Of a stretch of DNA of 64,000 nt, positions 1 through 11,692 are shown in pieces. Below the pieces are notes generated by a model, which was not told the origin of the DNA, searched no databases, and was given only the letters and a program-made list of their open reading frames with translations. The DNA lies in assembly GCF_037027445.1 (NCBI RefSeq), contig NZ_JBANDL010000002.1, positions 1,178,001 through 1,242,000 on the forward strand. Reading direction: 5' to 3'. Position 1 is the stretch's first letter, and each line of letters opens with the position of its first letter. A program made the position numbers and the translations under genes. The stretch is from Lysobacter firmicutimachus. Its GTDB lineage: Bacteria > Pseudomonadota > Gammaproteobacteria > Xanthomonadales > Xanthomonadaceae.

Positions 1-748
1 CCGCGAACTGATCGCGTCGCTGCCCAAGGGCGTGCGCGCGCTCGGGCTGAGCTCGCGCGGCCGCGCCGGCGCGGCGCTGCGCGCGGAGCGGCTGAACTTC
101 GACAGCCGCGGCATCGGCTTCGACCTGATCGTCGACGGCCAGAGCCACGCGGTGGCTTCGCCGCTGCTCGGCCGTTTCAACGTCGACAATCTGCTCGCGG
201 TGGCCGGCGCGTTGTACGCATTGGACGAGACCCCGGCGCAGATCGCCGCGACCTTGTCGCAGCTGCAGCCGATCCACGGCCGCATGAACCGGCTCGGCGG
301 CGACGGCGCCTTGCCGCTGGTGGTGATCGACTACGCACACACCCCGGACGCGCTGGAGCAGGCCCTGGCCTCGCTGCGCGCCCATGCCAATGCGCGGCTG
401 ATCTGCGTGTTCGGCTGCGGCGGCGACCGCGACCGCGGCAAGCGCCCGCAGATGGCGGCGATCGCCGAGCACGGCGCCGACCTGGTGGTGGTCACCGACG
501 ACAACCCGCGCGGCGAAGACGGCGACGCGATCGTCGCCGATATCGTCGCCGGCCTGCGCGACCCGCAGCGTGCGATCGTGCAGCGCGACCGTCGCGCCGC
601 GATCGAGCATGCCATCGGCGAGGCCGGTCCCGACGACATCGTGCTGGTGGCCGGCAAGGGCCACGAGCCTTATCAGGAAATCCACGGCGTGCGCCATCCC
701 TTCGACGACACCCAAGTCGCCCGGGCGGCGTTGGAGGCCAAGGCATGA
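1..748 (+). CDS. murE: UDP-N-acetylmuramoyl-tripeptide synthetase, 3' part
   Basis: MurE adds the third residue of the stem peptide (meso-diaminopimelate in Gram-negatives) to UDP-MurNAc-L-Ala-D-Glu in the cytoplasm. The window opens inside the gene; the reading frame is open from base 2, so the N-terminal and most of the central ATPase domain are missing. What remains shows the end of the central Mur ligase domain (FNVDNLLA) and the C-terminal domain with [26 protein letters not shown] and the DNPRGED motif. DNPR is the established signature for meso-Dap rather than lysine addition. KGHEPYQ lies near the end. The stop overlaps the murF start (ATGA), as expected for the dcw cluster. Confidence 0.97.
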   Translation, partial: RELIASLPKGVRALGLSSRGRAGAALRAERLNFDSRGIGFDLIVDGQSHAVASPLLGRFNVDNLLAVAGALYALDETPAQIAATLSQLQPIHGRMNRLGGDGALPLVVIDYAHTPDALEQALASLRAHANARLICVFGCGGDRDRGKRPQMAAIAEHGADLVVVTDDNPRGEDGDAIVADIVAGLRDPQRAIVQRDRRAAIEHAIGEAGPDDIVLVAGKGHEPYQEIHGVRHPFDDTQVARAALEAKA

Positions 749-2136
749 AGCGCCTGCGGCTGAGCGAAATCGCGCGCATGACCGGCGGCCGCCTGGTCGG
801 CGACGACGTCGTAGTCGACGCGGTCGTCACCGACACCCGCGCCTTGCCGGCGTCGGGTGCGGCGCTGTTCGTCGCGCTCAAGGGCGAACGTTTCGACGGC
901 CACGATCATCTGTCCAAGCTGGCCGGCAGCGCCGCGGTCGCGGCGCTGGTGTCGCGCGAGACCGGCGCGGCCCTGCCGCAGGTGTTGGTCGCCGACACCG
1001 AGCGCGCCCTGGCCGCGTTCGCGGCCGCGGTGCAGGCCCAGCGCGCCGGCAACATCGTGGTCGCGATCACCGGCAGCAACGGCAAGACCAGCGTCAAGAC
1101 CCTGACCCAGTCGATCCTCGAGCGCGCCGGCCGCACCTACGCGACCCCGGGCAACCGCAACAACGAGATCGGCCTGCCGCTGGCGGTGCTGGACGCGCCG
1201 GAAGACGCGCGTTATTCGGTCTACGAGATGGGCGCCGGCAAGCCGGGCGACATCGCCTACCTGGTGAATATCGCCCAGCCGCAGGTCTCCCTGGTCAACA
1301 ACATCGCTCCCGCGCATCTGGAGCGCATGGGCAGCCTGCTGGGGATCGCCGACACCAAGGCGGCGATCTACGACGCGTTGCCGGCCGACGGCTTCGCCGC
1401 GGTCAACGCCGACGACGCGTTCGCGCCTTATTTCGAACAGCGTGCGGCGGGCCGCCGCGTGGTCCGCTTCGGCCTGGACGCCAGCGCCGAAATCACCGCG
1501 CGCGACGTGCGGCTCGGTACCGAAGGTTCAAGCTTCGTGCTCGTCACCCCGATGGGCGAGGCGCCGATCGCGCTGAAGCTGGTCGGCCGCCACAACGTGC
1601 GCAACGCCCTGGCCGCCGCATCGCTGGCGTTCGGCGCCGGCGTGCCGCTGGCGCAGATCGCCGAGGGCCTCAACGCCGCTCAGCCGGTCGACGGCCGCCT
1701 GATCACCCATCGCCTGGACAACGGCGCGGTGCTGATCGACGACAGCTACAACGCCAACCCGGGTTCGACCGCCGCGGCGATCGACACGCTGGCCGAGATG
1801 GGCGGGCAGAACTGGCTGGTGTTCGGCGCGATGCGCGAGATTGGCCATGAAGAGATCGCCATGCACGCGGAGATCGGCCGCCGCGCCAAGGCCGCCGGCC
1901 TGCGCCGGCTGTACGCGCTGGGGCCGTTGCCGGCCGCCGCGGCGGAAGCCTTCGGCGAAGGCGCGCAGGTGTTCGACAGCCACGACGCGCTGGCCGCGGC
2001 GCTGGCCGCCGAGCTCGGCGACGGCGTGCGGGTGTTGGTGAAAGGCTCGCACAGCAGTGCGATGGACAAGATCGTGACGGCGTTGCTGTCCGCACAGAAG
2101 CCCAAGCAAGGGGAGGGCACGACGCATGTTGCTTGA
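745..2136 (+). CDS. murF: UDP-MurNAc-tripeptide--D-Ala-D-Ala ligase
   Basis: MurF adds D-Ala-D-Ala to UDP-MurNAc-tripeptide and completes the pentapeptide precursor in the cytoplasm. The 463-residue product has the normal family length. It carries an N-terminal MurF domain, the ATP-binding loop [12 protein letters not shown] near residues 108-119, the [12 protein letters not shown] segment, and a C-terminal domain with [11 protein letters not shown]. The start overlaps the murE stop by 4 bases and the end overlaps the mraY start by 11 bases, so translation is probably coupled. Confidence 0.97.
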   Translation: MKRLRLSEIARMTGGRLVGDDVVVDAVVTDTRALPASGAALFVALKGERFDGHDHLSKLAGSAAVAALVSRETGAALPQVLVADTERALAAFAAAVQAQRAGNIVVAITGSNGKTSVKTLTQSILERAGRTYATPGNRNNEIGLPLAVLDAPEDARYSVYEMGAGKPGDIAYLVNIAQPQVSLVNNIAPAHLERMGSLLGIADTKAAIYDALPADGFAAVNADDAFAPYFEQRAAGRRVVRFGLDASAEITARDVRLGTEGSSFVLVTPMGEAPIALKLVGRHNVRNALAAASLAFGAGVPLAQIAEGLNAAQPVDGRLITHRLDNGAVLIDDSYNANPGSTAAAIDTLAEMGGQNWLVFGAMREIGHEEIAMHAEIGRRAKAAGLRRLYALGPLPAAAAEAFGEGAQVFDSHDALAAALAAELGDGVRVLVKGSHSSAMDKIVTALLSAQKPKQGEGTTHVA

Positions 2137-3211
2137 ACTGACTCGATGGCTGGAACAGCTGCAAAGCCTGTTCGGCCTGTTTAGCTACCTGACCTTCCGC
2201 GGCATCCTCAGCGCGCTGACCGCGCTGGCGCTGTCGCTGTGGTGGGGCCCGGCGGTGATCCGCAAGCTCGGCCAGCTCAAGGGCGGCCAGCCGATCCGCA
2301 AGGACGGCCCGCAGTCGCATTTCTCCAAGGCCGGCACGCCGACCATGGGCGGCGCGCTGATCCTGTTCACGGTGATGGCCTCGGTGCTGCTGTGGGGCGA
2401 CCTGCGCAATAAGTACGTGTGGATCGTGCTGCTGGTGATGCTGGCGTTCGGCGCGATCGGCTGGTACGACGACTGGATCAAGATCGTCAAGCGCGATCCC
2501 AACGGCCTGAAGTCGCGCTGGAAGTACCTGCTGCAGTCGATCTTCGGCCTGGCCGCCGGTCTGTACCTGTGGCTGTACGCCGACGTGCCGGCGGCGACGA
2601 CCTTCTACGTGCCGCTGTTCAAGTCGGTGGCGTTGCCGCTGGCCGGCATCGGCTTCGTCGCCATCGCCTACTTCTGGATCGTCGGCTTCTCCAACGCGGT
2701 CAACCTGACCGACGGCCTGGACGGCCTGGCGATCATGCCGACCGTGCTGGTCGCTTGCGCCCTGGGCATCTTCGCCTATGCCTCCGGCCACGCCGAATTC
2801 TCCAAGTACCTGCAGATTCCGGCGGTGCCGGGCGCGGGCGAACTGGTGATCATCTGCGCGGCGATCGCCGGCGCGGGCCTGGGGTTCCTCTGGTTCAACA
2901 CCTATCCGGCGATGGTGTTCATGGGCGACATCGGCGCGCTGGCGCTGGGCGCGGTGCTCGGCACCATCGCCATCATCGTCCGCCAGGAACTGGTGCTGGT
3001 GATCATGGGCGGCATCTTCGTCATCGAAACCCTGTCGGTGATGATCCAGGTCGCCTCGTTCAAGCTGACCGGCAAGCGCGTGTTCCGCATGGCGCCGATC
3101 CATCACCACTTCGAACTCAAGGGCTGGCCGGAGCCGCGCGTGATCGTGCGCTTCTGGATCATCTCGGTGGTGCTGGTCCTGGTCGGCCTGGCCACGCTCA
3201 AGGTGCGCTGA
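2126..3211 (+). CDS. mraY: phospho-MurNAc-pentapeptide transferase
   Basis: MraY transfers phospho-MurNAc-pentapeptide to undecaprenyl phosphate, forming lipid I at the inner face of the membrane. The product is 361 residues, the usual length, with about ten membrane segments. Family motifs are visible: [10 protein letters not shown] near the first cytoplasmic loop, the Asp-rich WYDDWIK, the [13 protein letters not shown] motif with catalytic-site aspartates, and the [12 protein letters not shown] histidine motif near the C-terminus. The start lies inside the murF end and the stop overlaps the ftsW start. Confidence 0.97.
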   Translation: MLLELTRWLEQLQSLFGLFSYLTFRGILSALTALALSLWWGPAVIRKLGQLKGGQPIRKDGPQSHFSKAGTPTMGGALILFTVMASVLLWGDLRNKYVWIVLLVMLAFGAIGWYDDWIKIVKRDPNGLKSRWKYLLQSIFGLAAGLYLWLYADVPAATTFYVPLFKSVALPLAGIGFVAIAYFWIVGFSNAVNLTDGLDGLAIMPTVLVACALGIFAYASGHAEFSKYLQIPAVPGAGELVIICAAIAGAGLGFLWFNTYPAMVFMGDIGALALGAVLGTIAIIVRQELVLVIMGGIFVIETLSVMIQVASFKLTGKRVFRMAPIHHHFELKGWPEPRVIVRFWIISVVLVLVGLATLKVR

Positions 3212-4488
3212 TGGAAAACGCCGCACGCCAGGCAACGCGACTGGACGCCATCCACGGGCGCTACGACCCGTGGCTGATGGCCGTGTCCGTCGTGCTGGCC
3301 TGCGTCGGCGTGATCATGGTCGGCTCGGCCTCGCTCGGCGTGGCCTCGACCCACGAGGTCGAACCGTTGTACTTCCTCAACCGCCACCTGGTGTTCCTCG
3401 GCGTCGGCCTGGTGCTGGGCGTGTGGCTGATGCGCACCGAGCTGAAGACCATCGAACGCCACAACCAGTGGCTGTTGCTGGTCTGCGTGGTGCTGTTGTT
3501 GCTGGTGTTCGTGCCGGTGATCGGCCGTCAGGTCAACGGCGCCAAGCGCTGGATCAACGTCGGCCCGGTCGGTTTCCAGGCGGTGGAGGCGGTGAAGCTG
3601 CTCTACATCGTCTGGCTGGCGAGCTACCTCAAGCGCTTCAGCGAAGACATCTCGGCCACCTGGGGCGCGATGCTCAAGCCGATCGGCGTGGCCGCGGTGT
3701 TGGTGGGCCTGCTGCTGATGCAGCCGGACTTCGGCTCCTCCTCGCTGCTGCTGGCGATCACCGCCGGCATGCTGGTGCTGGGCGGGGTCAACATGCCGCG
3801 CATGTTCGGTCCGGTGCTGGTCGGCCTGCCGGTGCTGGCGATCATCGCCATCGCCGAGCCGTACCGAGTGACCCGCCTGACCTCGTTCCTCAATCCGTGG
3901 GTCGACCCGTTCGGCACCGGCTATCAGCTGACCAATGCGCTGATGGCGGTCGGTCGCGGCGAATGGACCGGAGTCGGCCTGGGCGCGTCGGTGCAGAAGC
4001 TGTCCTATCTGCCGGAAGCGCACACCGACTTCATCATGGCGGTGATCGCCGAAGAGTTCGGCTTCGTCGGCGTATGCGCGGTGGTCGGTCTGTACACCGT
4101 GCTGACCGGCCGCGCGCTGTGGATCGGTCTGAAGTGCGTGGAGATGCGGCGCCATTTCTCCGGTTACGTCGCCTTCGGCATCGCCCTGTGGATGGGCTTG
4201 CAGAGCTTCGTTTCGATCGGGGTGAACCTGGGCCTGCTGCCGACCAAGGGATTGACCTTGCCGATGATTTCTTCCGGCGGCTCCAGCGTGCTGATGAGCT
4301 GCGCCGCGCTCGGCGTGCTGCTGCGGGTGTCCTACGAACTCGATCGAGCCCAGCGCCAGGTCGCGCGCTTGCGCGGCGAAGCGGCGCAGGCGCCGGCCGT
4401 GCCGGCCAGCGCCGCGCCGGCGGCGGTCAGCCGCGGCACCAGCCGCCTGCAACAGCGGGTCGAACCCTCGCTCGGGAGGTCGGCATGA
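3211..4488 (+). CDS. ftsW: peptidoglycan polymerase FtsW (SEDS family)
   Basis: FtsW is the septal SEDS glycosyltransferase that polymerises lipid II together with FtsI. ATG at 3211 overlaps the mraY stop (TGATG) and gives 425 residues; the open frame runs further upstream but only as a shadow of mraY. The protein has about ten hydrophobic segments, [10 protein letters not shown] with the conserved Arg-Trp pair, the [18 protein letters not shown] motif and [13 protein letters not shown] near the end. The final 50 residues are an alanine/arginine-rich tail that looks disordered. The stop overlaps murG. Confidence 0.97.
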   Translation: MENAARQATRLDAIHGRYDPWLMAVSVVLACVGVIMVGSASLGVASTHEVEPLYFLNRHLVFLGVGLVLGVWLMRTELKTIERHNQWLLLVCVVLLLLVFVPVIGRQVNGAKRWINVGPVGFQAVEAVKLLYIVWLASYLKRFSEDISATWGAMLKPIGVAAVLVGLLLMQPDFGSSSLLLAITAGMLVLGGVNMPRMFGPVLVGLPVLAIIAIAEPYRVTRLTSFLNPWVDPFGTGYQLTNALMAVGRGEWTGVGLGASVQKLSYLPEAHTDFIMAVIAEEFGFVGVCAVVGLYTVLTGRALWIGLKCVEMRRHFSGYVAFGIALWMGLQSFVSIGVNLGLLPTKGLTLPMISSGGSSVLMSCAALGVLLRVSYELDRAQRQVARLRGEAAQAPAVPASAAPAAVSRGTSRLQQRVEPSLGRSA

Positions 4489-5561
4489 ACGACCGCCCGG
4501 TCATGATTCTCGCCGGCGGCACCGGCGGCCACATCTTCCCCGGCCTGGCCGTGGCCAAGGCGCTGCGCGTGCGCGGCGTGCCGGTGACCTGGCTCGGCGC
4601 CGACGGCGGCATGGAAACCCGGCTGGTGCCGCAGCACGGCATCGACATCGACACCATCGCGATCAGCGCCGTGCGCGGCAAGGGGCTGGCGACGCTGCTG
4701 CGCGCGCCCTCGCGCCTGGCCGCCTCGGTGCTGGCGGCGCGCGCGGTGCTGCGCCTGCGCCAGCCGCGCGCGGTGATCAGCTTCGGCGGCTACGCGGCCG
4801 GTCCCGGCGGCCTGGCCGCGCGCCTGGCCGGGCTGCCGCTGATCGTGCACGAACAGAACCGCGCTCCGGGCATGACCAACCGGGTGCTGTCGCGTCTGGC
4901 GCAGCGCGTGTTGACCGGTTTCCCGGATACGTTCTCCGGCGGCCGCGAAGAAGTGGTCGGCAACCCGGTGCGCAGCGAGATCGCGTCCATCGCCGCGCCG
5001 GCGCAACGCCTGGCCGACCGCAGCGGTCCGCTGCGCCTGCTGGTGCTCGGCGGCAGCCAGGGCGCGCGCGCGCTCAATCGCGCCGTGCCCGCAGCGATCG
5101 CCGGCCTGCGCGGGCGCGTGCCCTGCGAAGTGCGGCATCAGTGCGGCGAGAAGCTGCTGGCCGACGCGCAGGAGGCCTATGCCAAGGCCGGCGTGATCGC
5201 CTCGCTGGAGCCGTTCATCGCCGACATGGCCGCCGCCTATGCCTGGGCCGACCTGGTCGTGTGCCGCTCCGGCGCGCTGACCCTGGCCGAACTGTGCGCG
5301 GCCGGCGTCGGCAGCGTATTGGTGCCGTTCCCGCAGGCGGTCGACGACCACCAGACCAAGAACGCGCGCTACCTGGTCGACCGCGGCGCCGCGCAGCTGT
5401 TGCCGCAGAGCGGCGACGACCTCGGCGCGCGCCTGTCGGCGACCATCGAAATCCTGGCCGAACGCGGCGTGCTGCTGCAGATGGCCGAGGCCGCCCACCA
5501 CATCGCCAGGCCCGATGCGGCGGAGCGGGTGGCCGATGCGGTGTTGGAGGTGGCGCCGTGA
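4485..5561 (+). CDS. murG: UDP-GlcNAc transferase MurG
   Basis: MurG transfers GlcNAc from UDP-GlcNAc to lipid I, making lipid II at the cytoplasmic membrane face. ATG at 4485 overlaps the ftsW stop and gives 358 residues, a normal size, starting [20 protein letters not shown], which contains the first GGTGGH glycine loop. [23 protein letters not shown] and the donor-site segment [11 protein letters not shown]...[10 protein letters not shown] are present. A GGGAG-like ribosome binding site (CTCGGGAGG) sits 5 bases upstream of the start. Confidence 0.97.
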   Translation: MNDRPVMILAGGTGGHIFPGLAVAKALRVRGVPVTWLGADGGMETRLVPQHGIDIDTIAISAVRGKGLATLLRAPSRLAASVLAARAVLRLRQPRAVISFGGYAAGPGGLAARLAGLPLIVHEQNRAPGMTNRVLSRLAQRVLTGFPDTFSGGREEVVGNPVRSEIASIAAPAQRLADRSGPLRLLVLGGSQGARALNRAVPAAIAGLRGRVPCEVRHQCGEKLLADAQEAYAKAGVIASLEPFIADMAAAYAWADLVVCRSGALTLAELCAAGVGSVLVPFPQAVDDHQTKNARYLVDRGAAQLLPQSGDDLGARLSATIEILAERGVLLQMAEAAHHIARPDAAERVADAVLEVAP

Positions 5562-5570
5562 GCCTCGCCG

Positions 5571-5735
5571 CCGGGATTCGGGATTGGGGATTCGGGATTC
5601 GCAAAAGCGGGTTCCGCGCGCTGCGGCGCGATTCGTACCGCCGCTCTGGCATCACTGGAGCGGTGTCCTTCACCCATCGATGCGATCCGCTCTTGATTTT
5701 GCCAATCCCGAATTCCCAATCCCGAATCCCGGAGT
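5571..5735. repeat. inverted pair of GGGATTCGGGATT-type repeats
   Basis: The murG-murC gap holds a left arm at 5571-5605 (GGGATTCGGGATTGGGGATT and more) and a right arm at 5697-5733 in inverted orientation (CCAATCCCGAATTCCCAATC and more), enclosing about 90 bases. Flanking bases also pair (GCAAAAG on the left, CTTGATTTTGC on the right). The same arrangement recurs at 10136-10443, 17945-18066 and 58854-58938, so this is a dispersed REP/REPIN-like element, not local sequence. Confidence 0.85.
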
Positions 5736-5742
5736 CAACCCG

Positions 5743-7188
5743 ATGAGCACCGCCCTCCGCCGCCGCCTGCAACACACCGGCGACCTGGCCAAGGCGTTTC
5801 CGCGCGTGCATTTCGTCGGCATCGGCGGCACCGGCATGAGCGGCATCGCCGAAGTCATGTGCACGCTGGGTTATCAGGTGTCGGGTTCGGACATGGCCGA
5901 CAACGCGGTGACCCGCCGGTTGGCGGCGATGGGCGCGAACGTGCATCGCGGCCATGCCGCGGCCAACGTGCTCGGCGCCGACTGCGTAGTGGTGTCCAGC
6001 GCGATCAAGCGCGACAACCCCGAACTGATGGAAGCGCGCGCGCAGCGCATTCCGGTGGTGCCGCGCGCGGAGATGCTGGCCGAGCTGATGCGCTTCCGCC
6101 GCGGCATCGCGGTGGCCGGCACCCACGGCAAGACCACCACCACCTCGCTGACCGCCAGCGTGCTAGCCGAGGGCGGGATCGACCCGACCTTCGTGATCGG
6201 CGGCAAATTGCTCGCCGCCGGCGCCAACGCCGGTCTCGGCGGCGGCCAATGGCTGGTCGCCGAAGCCGACGAGAGCGACGGCAGCTTCCTGCGCCTGAAT
6301 CCGCAGATCGCCATCGTCACCAACATCGACGCCGATCACCTGGAGAACTACGGCGGCGACTTCGCCAAGGTCCAGGCGGCGTTCGAGGAATTCCTGCACC
6401 GGCTGCCTTTCTACGGCCTGGCGGTGCTGTGCATCGACGATGCCAACGTCGCCCGGCTCGCCGCCGAGACCCCGCGTCATGTCATGACCTACGGTTTCAG
6501 CGAAGAAGCCGACGTGCGCGCCGAGGACGTCAGCCAGCAGGGCGGAGCGATGCGTTTCACTCTGTGCCTGCCCGACGCCAGCCGCACCGCGGTGACCCTG
6601 GCCCTGCCGGGCCGGCACAACGTGCTCAACGCGTTGGCCGCCGCCTCGGTGGCCTGGCAGCTCGGCGTGACCAGCGACGCGATCGCGCGCGCGCTGGAGA
6701 AGTTCGCCGGCATCGGCCGCCGCTTCAATCTGTTGGCCCAGCTCCAGACCGAGAAGGGCGCGACCGTGCAGCTGGTCGACGACTACGGCCATCACCCCAA
6801 GGAGTTGGAGGCGGTGTTCGCCGCGGCGCGCGGCGGCTGGCCGGACAAGCGCCTGGTGGTCGCGTTCCAGCCGCACCGTTACAGCCGCACCCGCGACCTG
6901 TTCGACGACTTCGCCGCGGTGCTGTCCTCGGTCGACGCGTTGGTGTTGACCGAGGTCTACCCGGCCGGCGAGGCGCCGATCGCCGGTGCCGACGCCAAGT
7001 CGCTGGCGCGCGCGATCCGCGCCCGCGGGCGCATCGACCCGGTGGTGGTCGGCGGCGCCGCGGATCTGGCCGGCGTGCTGCCGGACGTTTTGAACGACGG
7101 CGACCTGCTGTTGCTGATGGGCGCCGGCGACATCGGCGCCGCTGCGCAACAACTGGCGTCCAATGGCTTCCAGGGAGAACCGAAGTGA
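5743..7188 (+). CDS. murC: UDP-N-acetylmuramate--L-alanine ligase
   Basis: MurC adds L-alanine to UDP-MurNAc, the first stem-peptide step. ATG 5743 gives 481 residues, starting [20 protein letters not shown]; the frame is open further upstream only through the repeat element (translated as [15 protein letters not shown] peptide), so the ATG after the repeat was chosen. Motifs: [17 protein letters not shown] for the nucleotide, the ATP loop [12 protein letters not shown], the EADESDGSF motif, and [13 protein letters not shown]. The stop overlaps the GTG start of ddlB. Confidence 0.96.
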   Translation: MSTALRRRLQHTGDLAKAFPRVHFVGIGGTGMSGIAEVMCTLGYQVSGSDMADNAVTRRLAAMGANVHRGHAAANVLGADCVVVSSAIKRDNPELMEARAQRIPVVPRAEMLAELMRFRRGIAVAGTHGKTTTTSLTASVLAEGGIDPTFVIGGKLLAAGANAGLGGGQWLVAEADESDGSFLRLNPQIAIVTNIDADHLENYGGDFAKVQAAFEEFLHRLPFYGLAVLCIDDANVARLAAETPRHVMTYGFSEEADVRAEDVSQQGGAMRFTLCLPDASRTAVTLALPGRHNVLNALAAASVAWQLGVTSDAIARALEKFAGIGRRFNLLAQLQTEKGATVQLVDDYGHHPKELEAVFAAARGGWPDKRLVVAFQPHRYSRTRDLFDDFAAVLSSVDALVLTEVYPAGEAPIAGADAKSLARAIRARGRIDPVVVGGAADLAGVLPDVLNDGDLLLLMGAGDIGAAAQQLASNGFQGEPK

Positions 7189-8162
7189 GTCTGCAGTTCG
7201 CACCGCTGCGCGTGACCGACCCGGCCGTGTTCGGCCGCGTCGCCGTGCTCATGGGCGGCACCAGCGCCGAGCGCGAAGTGTCGCTGGATTCCGGCCGCGG
7301 CGTGCTCGAAGCGCTGCGCTCGCGCGGGGTCGACGCGTTCGCGGTCGACGGCATTCCGGCGCTGATCGAGGCGATCCGCGGCGACGGCGTCGACCGGGTG
7401 TTCAACATCCTGCACGGCAACAAAGGCGGCGGCGAAGACGGCGTGCTGCAAGGCGTGCTGGAAGCCTTGGGCGTGCCGTATACCGGTTCGGACGTGCTCG
7501 GTTCGGCGCTGGCGATGGACAAGATCCGCACTAAGCAAGTGTGGATGGGCGCCGGCCTGCCGACCCCGCGCTACAAGCGCATCGCCAAGGGCGACGACGT
7601 CCACGCCGCAGCCCGCGAGATCGGCCTGCCGGTGATCATCAAGCCGTCTTGCGAGGGTTCCAGCGTCGGCGTGTCGCGCGTGCTCAAGGACGCCGACATC
7701 GATGAGGCGGTCGCGCTGGCCGCGCGCTATCCCGGCGAGATGCTGATGGAGCAGATGGTGATCGGCGACGAGCTGACCGTGGCCGTGCTGATCAACGGCG
7801 ACGGCTACACCGCGCTGCCGTCGATCCGGATCGTGCCCAAGGGCGAGTGGTACGACTACCACGCCAAGTACATCGCCGAGGACACCCAATACCTGTGCCC
7901 GGGCCTGGACGGCGCGGCCGAGGACGAAATCCGCCGCTTGGCGATGGAGGCCTTCGTCGCCGCCGGCTGCAAGGGCTGGGGCCGGGTCGACGTGATGCGC
8001 GACCGCAATAGCGGCCAGCTGTATCTGATCGAGGTCAACACCGCGCCGGGCATGACCAGCCACTCGCTGGTGCCGAAGGCGGCGCGCCAGGTCGGGATCG
8101 AGTACGACGAGCTGTGCTGGCGCGTGCTCGAGGCGACCGTGCAAGGAGGTGCCGCGGCGTGA
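7185..8162 (+). CDS. ddlB: D-alanine--D-alanine ligase
   Basis: Ddl makes the D-Ala-D-Ala dipeptide used by MurF. GTG at 7185 overlaps the murC stop and gives 325 residues. The ATP-grasp enzyme shows [14 protein letters not shown] at the N-terminus, the [10 protein letters not shown] loop, [30 protein letters not shown] and the metal/ATP site [15 protein letters not shown]. The Tyr in PYTGS is typical of D-Ala-D-Ala, not D-Ala-D-Lac, ligases. No other start gives the conserved N-terminal strand with so short a leader. Confidence 0.95.
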   Translation: MSLQFAPLRVTDPAVFGRVAVLMGGTSAEREVSLDSGRGVLEALRSRGVDAFAVDGIPALIEAIRGDGVDRVFNILHGNKGGGEDGVLQGVLEALGVPYTGSDVLGSALAMDKIRTKQVWMGAGLPTPRYKRIAKGDDVHAAAREIGLPVIIKPSCEGSSVGVSRVLKDADIDEAVALAARYPGEMLMEQMVIGDELTVAVLINGDGYTALPSIRIVPKGEWYDYHAKYIAEDTQYLCPGLDGAAEDEIRRLAMEAFVAAGCKGWGRVDVMRDRNSGQLYLIEVNTAPGMTSHSLVPKAARQVGIEYDELCWRVLEATVQGGAAA

Positions 8163-8899
8163 ACGCCATGCTCCGCCTCGTCGGTTGGTTGCTTGCGCTG
8201 ACCCTGGTCGCGCTGCCGGTCGTCGCCGTACTCAACGGCTGGATCGGCGCGAACCAGTGGCCGCTCAAGCGGCTGCGCGTGACCGGCGAGTTCGAGCGGG
8301 TGGATGCGACGCAACTGCGCAAGACCCTGCTGCCGTACGCGCAGCGCGGGTTCTTCGCGGTCGACCTGCCGGCGGCACAGGACGCGGTGGCCAAGCTGCC
8401 GTGGGTCGAGCGCGCCGAAGTGCGCAAGCGCTGGCCCGACGTGCTGGAAGTCAGCGTGGTCGAGCACAAGCCGTTCGCGCGCTGGGGCGAGGATCGCCTG
8501 CTGTCCGAGCACGGCCGTTTGTTCCCGGTCGCCGGCATCCAGGTGCCGGACGGCCTGCCGCAGTTCTCCGGGCCGGACGCGCGGGTCGCCGACGTGGTTG
8601 CGCTGTACAACGAGTCGCGCGAACTGTTCGCGCCGGTCGGGATGGACGTGCGCCGGGTCGAGGTCGATCAGCGCGGCAGTTGGACCCTGGCCCTGGGCAA
8701 CGGAGCCCAGATCGTGGTCGGGCGCAACGAGGCGCGCGCGCGGCTGAGCCGCTTCGTGCGCCTGCTGCCGCAGCTGCTGACCCAGCGCGCGCAGGTGTTG
8801 GCGCGCGCCGATCTTCGCTACACCAACGGTTTTTCGCTGTCGTGGGCGCCGGTGCAGGCGGCCGCGGCGGCACCGCAACAGCAGCAAGGACAGTCATGA
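8159..8899 (+). CDS. ftsQ: cell division protein FtsQ
   Basis: FtsQ is a bitopic inner-membrane protein that links FtsB/FtsL to the early divisome. The 246-residue product has a short cytoplasmic start, one membrane segment (about residues 6-24), a POTRA domain ([15 protein letters not shown] onward) and the FtsQ/DivIB C-terminal domain. The start is set by a strong AAGGAGGT at 8143-8150, 8 bases before GTG 8159; the next ATG (8168) would be too far from it. The GTG overlaps the ddlB stop. The tail is rich in Ala and Gln. Confidence 0.93.
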   Translation: MNAMLRLVGWLLALTLVALPVVAVLNGWIGANQWPLKRLRVTGEFERVDATQLRKTLLPYAQRGFFAVDLPAAQDAVAKLPWVERAEVRKRWPDVLEVSVVEHKPFARWGEDRLLSEHGRLFPVAGIQVPDGLPQFSGPDARVADVVALYNESRELFAPVGMDVRRVEVDQRGSWTLALGNGAQIVVGRNEARARLSRFVRLLPQLLTQRAQVLARADLRYTNGFSLSWAPVQAAAAAPQQQQGQS

Positions 8900-10131
8900 A
8901 TCGCAAAGGCGACAAGTCGCTGATCGTGGGCCTCGACATCGGCACCTCCAAGGTGGTGGCGCTGGTCGGCGAGTATTCCCCCGGCAACCCGATCGAAGTG
9001 ATCGGCATCGGCTCGCACGAATCGCGCGGGCTCAAGCGCGGCGTGGTCGTCGACATCGAATCGACCGTGCAGTCGATCCAGCGCGCGATCGAGGAGGCCG
9101 AGCTGATGGCCGGCTGCGAGATCCGCTCGGTCTACGCCTCGATCTCCGGCAACCACATCCAGTGCCGCAACTCGCAGGGCATCGCCCCGATCCGCGACGG
9201 CGAAGTCACCTACGGCGACCTGGATCGGGTGCTGGAAGCGGCCAAGGCCGTGGCGATTCCGGCCGACCAGAAGATCCTGCATGCGATCCCGCGCGACTAC
9301 GTGCTCGACGACTCGCAGGAAGGCATCCGCAACCCGGTCGGCATGACCGGCGTGCGCCTGGAGGTGCACGCGCACCTGGTGGTGTGCGCGCAGTCGGCCG
9401 CGGCCAACATCAGCAAGTGCGTGCAGCGCTGCGGCCTGCAGGTCGACGACCTGATCCTGGGCGTGCTGGCGTCCAGCAACGCGGTGCTGACCAGCGACGA
9501 GCGCGAGCTCGGCGTGGTGCTGGTCGACATCGGCGCCGGCACCACCGACATCTCGGTGTTCGTGCAGGGCGCGATCGCGCACAGCGCCAGCCTGCCGATC
9601 GCCGGCGACAAGGTCACCGAGGACATCGCCCACATGCTGCGCACGCCGACCCCGGAAGCGGAGCAGATCAAGGTGCGCTACGCCTGTGCGCTGGCGCAGA
9701 TGGCCACCGCCGAGGAGTCGATCCAGGTGCCCAGCGTCGGCGACCGCCCGCCGCGGCGCATGCCGCGCCACTCGTTGGCGCAGGCGGTGCAGGCGCGCTA
9801 CGAGGAAATCTTCGAAATGATCCAGGCCGAGCTGCGCCGCTCGGGCTTCGAGCATCACGTCCGCGCCGGCATGGTCCTGACCGGCGGCGCGGCCAAGATG
9901 GAAGGCGTGGTCGAACTGGCCGAGGAAATGCTGCAGATGCCGGTGCGGGTGGGCATTCCCCAGCACGTCACCGGCCTGGGCGAAGTGGTCGGCAACCCGG
10001 TCCACGCCACCGGCGTCGGCCTGCTGCTGATGGGCAGCCAGATCGAGAACCCGCGCCGTCCGGTGATCTCCACCGGTCGCGCCGGCAGTTTCTTCAACCG
10101 GATCAAGAATTGGTATCGCGGCGAGTTCTGA
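8896..10131 (+). CDS. ftsA: cell division protein FtsA
   Basis: FtsA is the actin-like ATPase that tethers FtsZ to the membrane. ATG 8896 overlaps the ftsQ stop (ATGA) and gives 411 residues. It starts [20 protein letters not shown] with the phosphate-1 loop, and has VLVDIGAGTTDISVF (phosphate 2), LTGGAAKMEGV (adenosine motif) and a C-terminal amphipathic membrane-targeting helix (SFFNRIKNWYRGEF). This is the last of the tightly overlapping dcw genes; a 331-base repeat-filled gap follows before ftsZ. Confidence 0.97.
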   Translation: MNRKGDKSLIVGLDIGTSKVVALVGEYSPGNPIEVIGIGSHESRGLKRGVVVDIESTVQSIQRAIEEAELMAGCEIRSVYASISGNHIQCRNSQGIAPIRDGEVTYGDLDRVLEAAKAVAIPADQKILHAIPRDYVLDDSQEGIRNPVGMTGVRLEVHAHLVVCAQSAAANISKCVQRCGLQVDDLILGVLASSNAVLTSDERELGVVLVDIGAGTTDISVFVQGAIAHSASLPIAGDKVTEDIAHMLRTPTPEAEQIKVRYACALAQMATAEESIQVPSVGDRPPRRMPRHSLAQAVQARYEEIFEMIQAELRRSGFEHHVRAGMVLTGGAAKMEGVVELAEEMLQMPVRVGIPQHVTGLGEVVGNPVHATGVGLLLMGSQIENPRRPVISTGRAGSFFNRIKNWYRGEF

Positions 10132-10462
10132 GCGCCGGGATTCGGGATTAGGGATTCGGGATTGGTTTGGAGCAAGGGCAAGGCAGGACAAAGCGGAACA
10201 GGGGCGGCGGACGTGACGAGACGTCAGCCGTAGCGGTTCAACCTGAAGTGGAAAACCGAGACGAGGCGGCGGGGCAGGGCGCGAATCCCGACTCCCCAAT
10301 CCCGAATCCCGGCATGAGGCAAGGAAGTCGCAGCGAAGTCGTAAGTCGTTTTAGCTGTTCAACATAAAAACCATAAACGCCGGAAAGGTGATGTCGGATC
10401 GGATCGCGCTGTGCGAATCCCGACTCCCCAATCCCGAATTCCGGCTCACAGAGGACGAGGAC
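10132..10462. repeat. ftsA-ftsZ gap with three GGGATTCGGGATT-type repeat arms
   Basis: This 331-base gap has no convincing gene. It holds a left repeat arm at 10136-10165, an inverted right arm at about 10280-10313, and a further right-type half at about 10405-10442 that stops just before the ftsZ ribosome binding site. Between the second and third arms, 10346-10380 is unusually AT-rich (TTTTAGCTGTTCAACATAAA), the only promoter-like stretch. It may carry a local ftsZ promoter, but no clear -35/-10 pair can be assigned. Confidence 0.75.
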
Positions 10463-11692
10463 ATGGCACATTTCGAACTGGTTGAAAAAATGGCCCCGAA
10501 CGCGGTCATCAAGGTGGTCGGCGTGGGCGGCGGCGGCGGCAACGCCGTGGCGCACATGGTCAGCGGCAACGTCGACGGCGTGGAATTCATCACCGCCAAC
10601 ACCGACGCGCAGGCGATCAAGAACTGCGGCGCCAAGCTGCAGCTGCAGCTGGGCAGCAACGTCACCAAGGGCCTGGGCGCGGGCGCCAATCCGGAGGTCG
10701 GCCGTCAGGCCGCGCTGGAAGACCGCGAACGCATCATGGACGCGCTGACCGGCGCCGACATGGTGTTCATCACCGCCGGCATGGGCGGCGGCACCGGTAC
10801 CGGCGCCGCGCCGGTGGTGGCGCAGTTGGCCAAGGAGATGGGCATCCTGACCGTCGCCGTGGTCACCAAGCCGTTCCCGTTCGAGGGCCGCCGCCGCATG
10901 CAGGTGGCGCTCAAGGGCATCGAGGAGCTGTCGCACCACTGCGACTCGCTGATCACGATCCCGAACGAGAAGCTGATCACCGTGCTCGGCCGCAACGCGA
11001 CCATGATCCAGGCCTTCCGCGCCGCCAACGACGTGCTGCTCGGCGCGGTCCAGGGCATCGCCGACCTGATCGTGCGCCCGGGCCTGATCAACGTCGACTT
11101 CGCCGACGTGCGCACCGTGATGAGCGAGATGGGTCTGGCGATGATGGGCACCGGCGCCGCGCGCGGCGACGATCGCGCCCAGGCGGCGGCCGAAGCGGCG
11201 ATCCAGAATCCGCTGCTGGACGACGTCAACCTGGCCGGCGCCAACGGCATCCTGGTCAACATCACCGCCGGCCCGGACTTCACCATGGCCGAGTTCGACG
11301 AAGTCGGCCGCACGATCGAGAACTTCGCCTCCGAAGACGCGACCGTGGTCATCGGCACCGTGCTCGACCCGGACATGCAGGACGAGGTCAAGGTCACCGT
11401 GGTCGCCACCGGCCTCAACCGCGTCGCCGCCAAGCAGTCGGTGCGCGGCCACGGCCACAACCACGGCTACGAGCGCGAAGCGCAGCGCGCGCCGATCCAG
11501 CTGGTGCGCAACGCCACCACCGGCCAGGCCGAGTTCGGCATGGACGATGTCGGCCATGCGCCGATGCCGAGCTTCGGCGGCAGCCTGCGCGGCAGCGCCC
11601 GCCAGGAGCCGACCGGTCCGGCGGTGGCCGACTTCGGCAGCGACAACAGCTACCTGGACATCCCGGCGTTCCTGCGCCGGCAGGCGGACTGA
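10463..11692 (+). CDS. ftsZ: cell division GTPase FtsZ
   Basis: FtsZ is the tubulin-like GTPase that forms the Z ring. ATG 10463, preceded by a GAGGACGAGG purine-rich site, gives 409 residues starting [20 protein letters not shown]. It has [11 protein letters not shown] (nucleotide binding), the tubulin signature [10 protein letters not shown] near residues 109-118, the T7 synergy loop region [11 protein letters not shown], a variable linker rich in Gly, Ala and His, and the C-terminal FtsA/ZipA-binding peptide [12 protein letters not shown] strong intrinsic terminator lies 125 bases downstream. Confidence 0.98.
   Translation: MAHFELVEKMAPNAVIKVVGVGGGGGNAVAHMVSGNVDGVEFITANTDAQAIKNCGAKLQLQLGSNVTKGLGAGANPEVGRQAALEDRERIMDALTGADMVFITAGMGGGTGTGAAPVVAQLAKEMGILTVAVVTKPFPFEGRRRMQVALKGIEELSHHCDSLITIPNEKLITVLGRNATMIQAFRAANDVLLGAVQGIADLIVRPGLINVDFADVRTVMSEMGLAMMGTGAARGDDRAQAAAEAAIQNPLLDDVNLAGANGILVNITAGPDFTMAEFDEVGRTIENFASEDATVVIGTVLDPDMQDEVKVTVVATGLNRVAAKQSVRGHGHNHGYEREAQRAPIQLVRNATTGQAEFGMDDVGHAPMPSFGGSLRGSARQEPTGPAVADFGSDNSYLDIPAFLRRQAD

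Noticed and set aside
5571..5735. CRISPR array, suggested by the short GGGATTC repeats
   Set aside because: Units are 7-13 bases, contiguous or inverted, with no regular unique spacers and no cas genes.
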